A stretch of 13,334 bases of DNA from Candidatus Sumerlaeota bacterium (lineage in GTDB: Bacteria > Sumerlaeota > Sumerlaeia > MVZB01 > JAJFLK01): contig JAJFLK010000112.1 in NCBI GenBank assembly GCA_021772735.1, positions 1 through 13,334 of the forward strand, in the 5' to 3' direction. This document shows, piece by piece, positions 7,525-13,334 of this stretch. Every line of letters starts with the position of its first letter. Position 1 is the stretch's first letter. The position numbers were made by a program, and so were the translations under genes. The notes beneath the pieces were generated by a model. It ran no database searches. It was not told the DNA's origin and worked only from the letters and a program-made list of their open reading frames with translations.

Positions 7525-9321
7525 TCAATCCGGACGGCCTGCCCCGGCGCGTAGCCTGCTCAGATCCAGAATGACGAGCGGGAGATCTCGGTAGACCGTT
7601 GCGCGCTTTAGCTGACGGGTGATCTCGAAGCCTCCGACCTGGCCTTCGTCGAATCGATTTTGAGTCCGTTCGTTGAAGGGTTTGAAATACACGGGCGGGC
7701 TGGAGCGCAGATGGCCCAGGTCCACGAAGAGGTGCGTGACACCGAATTCATCGCGAAGGCGAATAAGCGGCTCGATGTTCCCGGCGAAGTAAGCGTCGAT
7801 GAGGGCGCTCATACGCTCTCGCATTGCGAGGACATACACGGTGTGAAATCCCTGATGGGTCTCGCGGCTGATCAGCACCGAACGACGGCAGACGTACGGG
7901 AAATTATCAACGGGGCCTTCGGGCCAGCCGGCGATGAGGCTGTCGGGCGGTATCGAAGCGACAAATTTATAGAGCGAGTTCTCGCTGTCCCAACGCATGT
8001 ATCCGGCAAGGGCGTTGCCGCGCCCTCCGGCAAGAACGAGCGTGAAGATGCAGATCGCCAGCATGCTTGTGGCTCGAACTCGGGGGCGTTCGCGCAACCG
8101 CCGAAACAAAGAGGGCAGTTCGCCGGCGGCTGCCGGCAGCGCGATCGCCGCGAGGATTGGAATCGGATACGTGATGTAACGGTGCGGGATATACAGGCGC
8201 GGAGCCACGAGCGCCGAGATGCCGTAGCCGATCACTCCGGCCGCGAACAGCGTCAGCAGCCGCCGGGCTCCGGCGTCGCGCATCGCCAGACGAACCATGC
8301 CGATCAGCATGATGATATGGATTGTCCACATCAGAATGCGCGTGCGCGTTGCGGCCCGTTCGCGGCCGCCATCGCCCGTGCCACCCTCCCGAGCCGGTGC
8401 TCCGATGGATTCGATCCACGCAGGGCCCGCGCCGAGAAAGGTCGCTCGAGACTGGTGGCGAATCGCGTTCCAGGGACTTCCGAACGGGGCGCGATCACCG
8501 GGGCCGAATCGGCCGCCGGGGCCGCTTTCGGGAAACTCCGTCGCATCGGCCGGGGTCAGAACAGGGCCGAAACGATGAGACGAGATCGCAACCGGAAGAA
8601 CGATGATCGCCGCCATGAGCGCGGTCGCCGAGAGGACGCCCAACCGACGGCGAAGGCTCCAATGCGCCGCCGTTCCTCGATCCCGGGCCGGAAGAACGAG
8701 CAGCGTCAGCGCCAGCGCGAATCCTCCGATCGCGGTGGCGACGGGATAGAACGCCGCCGCAATCACAACAATGCCGCATAGCAGGACGACTCTGCCCCGG
8801 ACGAGCGCCAGTGCGACGAGGGCCAACAATGGAAATGCAAAAGCACGCGGCAGGCCACCCGCCGCAGACAGGAAGAATGTGGGCGTGGAAAGGCAGATGG
8901 CGACGGCGCACCATGCCGCCGGCATCGCGCCGAACCTGGCTGCCGCCATCGCCATCGCAGTGAGGAAACCTGCCATCAGAAAGACTGGGAGAAGCTTGCT
9001 CAGGGCCACCGGGTCAGCGAGCCGCGCGGAGCCGATGTAGAGAAGCCGATAGCCGACCGGGAAGCAGGACATGTAGTAATCGGCGATCAGGTCGTCCTGG
9101 AAAAGCGACGAATCCTGATACCGGAAGAAAGGCCAGATCTGTTGCCGCACATCTTCGTTGAACACATCTGCTTCGGCTATGGGCGTCGCCATTCCGAGCA
9201 GGGCAGGCTCGTAGATAATGACCAGGGAGGCGACGAATAGCGCAAGGCTCAGGCCGGTCTTGAGCCACTTGATCACGTCTATATCGAGTTCGCGTGTGAG
9301 GGCATCGGCCAGCTTGGGCAT
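7525..9321 (-). CDS. Multi-pass membrane protein, GT-C glycosyltransferase-like
   Basis: The 598-residue product has about ten hydrophobic segments and a soluble C-terminal domain of roughly 170 residues. After the first helix (about 22-38) comes a periplasmic loop with acidic residues (EADVFNEDVRQQIW, then FQDDLIADYY), the placement of catalytic or metal-binding acids in GT-C enzymes that use lipid-linked sugars. The C-terminal domain (from about SENSLYKFVASIPPDSLIAG) includes a segment ISRETHQGFHTVYV and FGVTHLFVDL, seen in large uncharacterised bacterial membrane proteins of this kind. ATG 9321 is preferred: in-frame ATG 9438 would add 39 Pro/Ser/Arg-rich residues with no structure. Neither start has a strong ribosome-binding site. 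Donor and acceptor are unknown. The gene stands alone, converging on hflC and divergent from typA. A long plus-strand open frame opposite it (7660-8781) is a GC-rich shadow. Confidence 0.78.
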   Translation of the reverse strand: MPKLADALTRELDIDVIKWLKTGLSLALFVASLVIIYEPALLGMATPIAEADVFNEDVRQQIWPFFRYQDSSLFQDDLIADYYMSCFPVGYRLLYIGSARLADPVALSKLLPVFLMAGFLTAMAMAAARFGAMPAAWCAVAICLSTPTFFLSAAGGLPRAFAFPLLALVALALVRGRVVLLCGIVVIAAAFYPVATAIGGFALALTLLVLPARDRGTAAHWSLRRRLGVLSATALMAAIIVLPVAISSHRFGPVLTPADATEFPESGPGGRFGPGDRAPFGSPWNAIRHQSRATFLGAGPAWIESIGAPAREGGTGDGGRERAATRTRILMWTIHIIMLIGMVRLAMRDAGARRLLTLFAAGVIGYGISALVAPRLYIPHRYITYPIPILAAIALPAAAGELPSLFRRLRERPRVRATSMLAICIFTLVLAGGRGNALAGYMRWDSENSLYKFVASIPPDSLIAGWPEGPVDNFPYVCRRSVLISRETHQGFHTVYVLAMRERMSALIDAYFAGNIEPLIRLRDEFGVTHLFVDLGHLRSSPPVYFKPFNERTQNRFDEGQVGGFEITRQLKRATVYRDLPLVILDLSRLRAGAGRPD

Positions 9322-9657
9322 CGGACTAATTCGCTCTTGCGCGCCACTTGGATGACTTCGATCGGGCCGCTTTTTGCTTGGCCTGGGCCCGGGAGTTGAC
9401 GATGTGATGAGGTGGGCCGGGCGGGTCGAAGAGGGCACCCGGCACCCCGCAATCCGCCTTCGGAGTTGACGCGGCTCACCTTAGAGCAGATATCTGTAGG
9501 ATTCAATGGGGGGGTTATCGGGGATTTCCCTCCGTTGTATCGAACGAGAGCTTGCCGTCCGGGGCCCGGTAATGTAGATTTATAGATTCGCCCGGTGGCC
9601 GACGAACATTCGGCCGATAATCATCGGGTTCCGTTCAGGCAGGAAAGCAAAGTATTT
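9322..9657. other. Divergent intergenic region upstream of typA
   Basis: This 336-base stretch separates the GT-C-like gene from typA. Open frames can be extended into it from both sides (to 9438 on minus, to GTG 9595 on plus), but the added residues are not conserved-looking. Apart from the promoter candidate at 9552-9580 and the typA ribosome-binding site (AGGAAAG, 9641-9647), I see nothing in it. Confidence 0.5.
9552..9580 (+). promoter_or_regulatory. Candidate sigma-70 promoter for typA
   Basis: TTGCCG (9552-9557) and TAGATT (9575-9580) are spaced by exactly 17 bases, each four of six bases from consensus, in a locally AT-richer patch. It would start transcription about 70 bases before the typA ATG. 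Confidence 0.38.
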
Positions 9658-11538
9658 ATGATTCACCCCGACAAGATCCGCAATCTGGCGATCATCGCCC
9701 ATATCGACCACGGGAAGACCACCCTGATCGACGCGATATTCAGCGCCGCGAGGACGTTCGAGAGTCATCGCGAGGTCGCCGAGCGCGTGATGGACAATAA
9801 CGACATCGAGCGCGAGCGTGGAATTACGATCCGCTCCAAGCATTGCAGCGTGGAGTGGGACGGCCACCTGATCAATATCATCGATACTCCGGGGCATGCG
9901 GATTTCTCCGGCGAGGTCGAGCGGGTTCTCTCGATGGTCGATTCGGTCCTGCTGCTCGTGGACGCGAACGAAGGGCCGATGCCGCAGACCCGATTCGTCC
10001 TGATGCGGGCCCTTCGGCTCGGCCTCAAGCCGATCGTCGTCATCAATAAGGTGGATCGTCCCAACGCGCATCCGGACAAGGCGCTGGACAAGACATTCGA
10101 TCTCTTCATTGAGCTGGGCGCGACCGACGAGCAGGCGGACTTCCCGGTTCTCTATGGATCCGGGCTGGATGGCTGGCTCGTGCGCAACCTGGAAGGCGAC
10201 GAACGCGATGGGATGCGGCCGCTTTTCGAGGCCATTATCAGCGAAGCGCCCGCGCCGCTCGTCGACGAGGACGGCCCGTTTCTCATGCAGGTCGGCACGC
10301 TGGCCTGGAGCGATTACGTCGGCCGGATCGGCTGTGGACGCGTCGTCAGCGGGCGCTTGTCAAGAGGCGCAGCCATGGACCGCATCTGCACGGGCTGGCG
10401 CGAACCCGGCAATCGGGATTCGGGCTGGAAGGTCACAGGTACGAGCCGCGTCAAAGCCGTCCATATGTGGGTGACGCGCGGGCTGGAACGGACCGAAACC
10501 GAAGAGATCGTCGCGGGCGATATCGTCTGGCTCGCCGGTCCTGACGAGATCAATATCGGCGATGTCTTCGCCGAGCCCGAAACCGCCACCGAGGGCCTCG
10601 CGCCACACGAGATCGAAGAGCCGACTGTCTCGATGCTGTTTCTGACCAACACCGGTCCATTTTCCGGCGCCGAGGGAAGCGCCATCACATTGCGCGAATT
10701 GGACGAGCGTCTGGCCCGCGAACTGCGCACGAATGTTGCGCTGCGGGTCGAGGACGTGGGCCGCCCCGACGGGTTGAAAGTCTCGGGCCGTGGCGAGTTG
10801 CACCTTGCGATCCTTATCGAGGAGATGCGACGCGAGGGAATGGAGCTGTGCGTCTCCAAACCCGAGGTCATCGCGCACACCGATGCGAACGGCAAGAAGA
10901 CCGAGCCCATGGAACAACTCATCATCGACGTTCCGGAGCAATACCAGGGCGTGGTGATCGAGAAACTTTCGGGCCGCAAGGGTCAGATGCAGCACATGGA
11001 GAATTCCAGAACCGGAATCGCACGGCTCGAATTGGTAATTCCTACGCGTGGGCTGATCGGCTACCGCAATGAATTCCTGACCGATACACGAGGCCTCGGG
11101 GTCATGTCTTCGCGCTTCACGGGATATGGCGCATGGAAGGGGCCGATCATGACGCGGAGCCGCGGCTCGCTGGTCAGCATGGAAACCGGCGCGGCGACGG
11201 CCTATCAGATCGAGAGCCTTCAGACGCGCGCGACGTTGTTTGTCGAGCCGACCGAAAAGATTTATCTGGGCCAGATCGTCGGCGAGAACTCGCGCGGCGA
11301 AGATATGCCGTGCAACCCGACGAAGAAAAAGGCGCTGACGAATCACCGGGCCTCGACCAAGGATTCAACCACGACGATCAACACGGCGCGGCGGATGACT
11401 CTGGATCAGGCGCTGGAATGGATCGCGGGCGACGAACTGGTGGACGTGACGCCGAAATCGATCCGCGTGCGCAAGGCGATCCTGGACTCCGAAGAACGCA
11501 AACGCGCACGCAAACGCGATGTGGCGCTGGTCGGGTAA
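9658..11538 (+). CDS. typA: TypA/BipA ribosome-associated translational GTPase
   Basis: The 626-residue product shows the translation-factor GTPase motifs: G1 AHIDHGKTT (14-22), G2 RGITI (54-58), G3 DTPGH (76-80) and G4 NKVD (130-133). EF-Tu-like domain II and EF-G-like domains follow (VALRVED, VSGRGELHLAILIEEMRREG), and the TypA-specific C-terminus carries KKKALTNHRAS and the Lys/Arg-rich end. TypA binds 70S ribosomes in the EF-G site and supports ribosome assembly and stress or cold growth. ATG 9658 is chosen because MIHPDKIRNLAIIAHIDHG fits the family start and AGGAAAG lies ten bases upstream; the frame extends to GTG 9595 without support. The protein is slightly longer than E. coli BipA (607) mainly because of about 13 extra residues in domain II. 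It is a single-gene unit with a stem-loop after the stop. Confidence 0.96.
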   Translation: MIHPDKIRNLAIIAHIDHGKTTLIDAIFSAARTFESHREVAERVMDNNDIERERGITIRSKHCSVEWDGHLINIIDTPGHADFSGEVERVLSMVDSVLLLVDANEGPMPQTRFVLMRALRLGLKPIVVINKVDRPNAHPDKALDKTFDLFIELGATDEQADFPVLYGSGLDGWLVRNLEGDERDGMRPLFEAIISEAPAPLVDEDGPFLMQVGTLAWSDYVGRIGCGRVVSGRLSRGAAMDRICTGWREPGNRDSGWKVTGTSRVKAVHMWVTRGLERTETEEIVAGDIVWLAGPDEINIGDVFAEPETATEGLAPHEIEEPTVSMLFLTNTGPFSGAEGSAITLRELDERLARELRTNVALRVEDVGRPDGLKVSGRGELHLAILIEEMRREGMELCVSKPEVIAHTDANGKKTEPMEQLIIDVPEQYQGVVIEKLSGRKGQMQHMENSRTGIARLELVIPTRGLIGYRNEFLTDTRGLGVMSSRFTGYGAWKGPIMTRSRGSLVSMETGAATAYQIESLQTRATLFVEPTEKIYLGQIVGENSRGEDMPCNPTKKKALTNHRASTKDSTTTINTARRMTLDQALEWIAGDELVDVTPKSIRVRKAILDSEERKRARKRDVALVG

Positions 11539-11572
11539 GCGCGGTTCGCACATTGTTCCGATAAGCATAACG

Positions 11573-11594
11573 GCGGGGGAGCGATTGCCCCCGC
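11573..11594 (+). terminator. Stem-loop after typA, probable terminator
   Basis: GCGGGGG (11573-11579) pairs perfectly with CCCCCGC (11588-11594) across an 8-base loop, 34 bases after the typA stop. The downstream sequence is only moderately T-rich (TTCTGTAATT about 14 bases on), so it is not a textbook intrinsic terminator. Confidence 0.45.
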
Positions 11595-11710
11595 GCCGCT
11601 CAGATTCTGTAATTCAATGGGACCGGATCGCGATAATACGGATCGTGCAGCCAAGCCGCGCGGTCGGATTACATGAGCCCGCCGTGAGGCCCTCGCGCGC
11701 GGCCTAAAGC

Positions 11711-11725
11711 GGGGTCTAAGACCCC
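11711..11725 (-). terminator. Stem-loop overlapping the sodN stop codon
   Basis: GGGGTC (11711-11716) and GACCCC (11720-11725) form a 6-bp stem with a TAA/TTA triloop, and the sodN stop codon (11716-11718) lies inside it. On the minus strand it is followed by GCTTTAGG, a short T-run only. It may end or protect the sodN mRNA. Confidence 0.4.
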
Positions 11726-12216
11726 CCGGCCGAGCCTTCGGCGTGATGCTCTTGCAGGTGGGCATGCTCTTTCTCGCCCAAGTATGCTGTGCGGAAGTCC
11801 CCGAGCCACTTGCGCATGTGCTCGATGTGTTCGAGGTCGGTCGTCTGCTTGGCCTTCATCGCATGGAAGAGGATGCGATGGAGCAAGGTGATCTTCGTAA
11901 TGTATTCGGCGTCATCGGCCCCGGCGGGCTTGACGCGTTGGGCCATGAAATAGTACGTCACGATTTCGGTCAGCTCGTCGGCGTGCTTGTCCTTGTTGGC
12001 GACCCATCGGATCAGTTGGTTGTAGTTCTTCTCGCCGGCAGCCGAGAGTTCATTGATTTGGTTCATCGACTTCTCGATGGTCGTGATGTGTTCTTCGAGC
12101 ATCGAAAAACGCGTCTCGTCGCCGTAGATCCCGCAAGGAATCTGGCAATGCGAAAACCCGAGGGAGGCGGGCGCAAGCATGGCGATCGCGATGATGAGCG
12201 TGGCAAATCTGTTCAT
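11716..12216 (-). CDS. sodN: Nickel-containing superoxide dismutase with Sec signal peptide
   Basis: The 166-residue precursor contains HCQIPCGIY (23-31), the nickel-hook signature H-C-x-x-P-C-G-x-Y of NiSOD. H23, C24 and C28 correspond to mature His1, Cys2 and Cys6, which bind nickel, and Y31 to Tyr9. The following four-helix body (MLEEHITTIEKSM, YYFMAQRVKP, KITLLHRILFHAMKAKQ) also matches the family. The enzyme dismutates superoxide and is hexameric. Residues 1-22 look like a Sec leader ending just before His23, so cleavage would expose the N-terminal amine needed for nickel binding. This differs from the SodX-processed Streptomyces and cyanobacterial forms, and no sodX is nearby. The predicted mature chain (144 residues) is longer than the Streptomyces enzyme (117), with a His-rich tail (HAHLQEHH). 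A strong ribosome-binding site, GGAGGAAG, precedes ATG 12216. Residue 3 of the hook is Gln instead of Asp. Confidence 0.95.
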   Translation of the reverse strand: MNRFATLIIAIAMLAPASLGFSHCQIPCGIYGDETRFSMLEEHITTIEKSMNQINELSAAGEKNYNQLIRWVANKDKHADELTEIVTYYFMAQRVKPAGADDAEYITKITLLHRILFHAMKAKQTTDLEHIEHMRKWLGDFRTAYLGEKEHAHLQEHHAEGSAGGS

Positions 12217-12344
12217 TTAATCTTCCTCCAGAAATGAATGTGACGATGCGGATACATCGGGGGCACGGAGCCGGTCCCCCGGCGATTCTCGTCGATGCGG
12301 CTCTCAGGGAGCCCGAGTGTCGATTCGTATCGTCGGGATCGAGT

Positions 12345-13220
12345 TTAAGGTCGTTCCGGGCGGCTTGCAATGGTTTCGGAAGCGAATTCCCAGCGATCAA
12401 TGTTGACTCCGAAGTGATCGCGAAGTCGGGCGAGATCGTCTGAGAGAGCCGCGAGAGCGTATGCCCTTTGCCCGGCCGTGAGGCGGAGGTTCGGGCCGAC
12501 CTTTGTTCCCAAAGCGCCGCGCACTCCGGCGCGAACGCGTTCGGGCACGGTCGCCCGCGCGAGCTGGGGGAGGATCGGGATGCGGTCCCATGCGCGGTAG
12601 AGCCGGTGGTCTGTGCCGATGCGGTCCCGGTTTCGATTGAAGGCTTTATCGGGAGCCGGAAACTCGAATTCGGGATCGAGCTCAAGGAACTCGCACACTC
12701 GGCGGAAGACAGCGCCGGGGCGATCAGTGAAATCCTCGAATGTGAGCAGCAAGACCCGCTCGGTCCCGAACCGCTCGATATAGGGATCGATCTGCATGGC
12801 GTAACGCGAGACGGCGATCAGGTGATCGTCGATGGCGTTGCCGGTCGGCTTCGGCAGCCAGCCCTGGCTCACTGCGTGCGTGAGATGCGATTCGATGCGT
12901 TCGATCGGGTCGCGCATCATGTAGATGAATTTCGCGCCGATCTCGGCCTCGGCGATGCGCGCGGCGCAATCGGGGAACGTGGGCTGCTTGGTGTAGTTGG
13001 TCGAGGCTTCGAGTGCGATACGGTGCCCGTTCTCAGGTTGCCAACCCTCCCACAGCGCCTCGTATGCCGCGCGCCCGGCCTGGAATCGATCGCTATCCGA
13101 AAAGAATCCGGGTTCCTTTTCGCCGCATCGGCAGACCTCGGGATGACGCGCCAGGTGCTCGAAGAGGCTCGTCGTTCCGGATTTCATCGCGCCGATGATG
13201 ATGGCGAAACGGTCGATCAT
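12345..13220 (-). CDS. PAPS-dependent sulfotransferase
   Basis: The 291-residue protein has the sulfotransferase fold signatures: the 5'-phosphosulfate loop GAMKSGTTSL (10-19, with catalytic-type K13), KEPGFFS (35-41) like the KEPHFF motif of heparan sulfate N- and 3-O-sulfotransferases, EASTNYT (71-77), and the 3'-phosphate site MMRDPIERIESH with R103 and S111. It should transfer sulfate from PAPS to a carbohydrate or other acceptor in the cytoplasm or at its membrane face; no membrane helix is seen. ATG 13220 is preferred because AGGA lies five bases upstream; in-frame ATG 13244 adds eight residues without a ribosome-binding site. It lies 128 bases upstream of sodN on the same strand, so read-through is possible but a shared role is not evident. 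The acceptor is unknown; the envelope-sugar genes elsewhere in the window make a glycan plausible. Confidence 0.92.
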   Translation of the reverse strand: MIDRFAIIIGAMKSGTTSLFEHLARHPEVCRCGEKEPGFFSDSDRFQAGRAAYEALWEGWQPENGHRIALEASTNYTKQPTFPDCAARIAEAEIGAKFIYMMRDPIERIESHLTHAVSQGWLPKPTGNAIDDHLIAVSRYAMQIDPYIERFGTERVLLLTFEDFTDRPGAVFRRVCEFLELDPEFEFPAPDKAFNRNRDRIGTDHRLYRAWDRIPILPQLARATVPERVRAGVRGALGTKVGPNLRLTAGQRAYALAALSDDLARLRDHFGVNIDRWEFASETIASRPERP

Positions 13221-13334
13221 GAAATCCTGCCGATGGAGAGCCACGGGTTATAGGCCGGCCGGGGCGGGCCAGGCCCGGGGAGGATTGTTCACGAGGCCGG
13301 GCCGCTTGGGCAACGGTTAAGGCGTCTGCGGACT

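Noticed and set aside
7518..7548. GCCGGGG/CCCCGGC inverted repeat at the hflC end, considered as a terminator
   Set aside because: The loop is 17 bases, it overlaps the coding end of the opposite gene, and no T-run follows on either strand.
7660..8781. 373-residue plus-strand open frame
   Set aside because: It is opposite the GT-C-like gene; the translation is charged low-complexity Arg/Gly/Ala sequence without motifs, whereas the minus strand gives ordered membrane helices.
11743..12237. 164-residue plus-strand open frame
   Set aside because: It is antisense to the nickel superoxide dismutase and lacks a ribosome-binding site or recognisable motif.
12468..13253. 261-residue plus-strand open frame
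   Set aside because: It is antisense to the sulfotransferase, whose PAPS motifs are unmistakable; a shadow in GC-rich DNA.
13245..13334. GC-rich end of the window, considered for a tRNA or repeat
   Set aside because: No cloverleaf, T-loop consensus or repeated unit could be found; GGCC-type runs only.

Overview
The window is GC-rich bacterial chromosome with mostly ordinary housekeeping and envelope genes, Shine-Dalgarno-led starts and genes on both strands. The gene set points to an uncultured Gram-negative-type bacterium: exported nickel superoxide dismutase, a cytochrome c-PQQ dehydrogenase fusion, HflK/HflC, two large GT-C-like membrane proteins and a PAPS sulfotransferase. A planctomycete, verrucomicrobial or deltaproteobacterial-like lineage would fit, but the sequence does not settle the phylum.

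Layout. Positions 1-1189 (minus) hold the N-terminal part of a multi-pass membrane protein that runs off the left edge. Positions 1382-1830 (plus) hold an undisrupted but headless and tailless piece of an RfbH-type sugar 3-dehydrase/aminotransferase, so the left end looks like the eroded edge of a surface-polysaccharide locus. Positions 1921-4053 (minus) encode a periplasmic PQQ dehydrogenase with an N-terminal cytochrome c domain. After a 390-base divergent spacer comes a two-gene plus-strand operon (4444-5237): a small four-helix membrane protein (DUF2975-like) and a YozG-like HTH regulator. Then hflK-hflC (5519-7473, overlapping by 4 bases) converge on a second GT-C-like membrane protein (7525-9321, minus). 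TypA/BipA follows (9658-11538, plus), then two minus-strand genes: nickel superoxide dismutase (11716-12216) and a sulfotransferase (12345-13220).

How the genes relate. Most are independent units: oxidation of an alcohol or sugar in the periplasm feeding electrons to a fused heme, membrane-protease control (HflKC), a ribosome-associated GTPase, extracytoplasmic superoxide removal, and envelope glycosylation or sulfation. The part most likely to be a poorly described system is the DUF2975-like/HTH pair. Its promoter region carries a perfect 9+1+9 palindrome containing a -10-like GATAAT, immediately followed by a 7-bp hairpin that pairs with the membrane gene's Shine-Dalgarno sequence. This suggests a membrane protein plus self-repressor switch with both transcriptional and translational control. 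No tRNA, rRNA, CRISPR array, insertion sequence or phage gene was seen.
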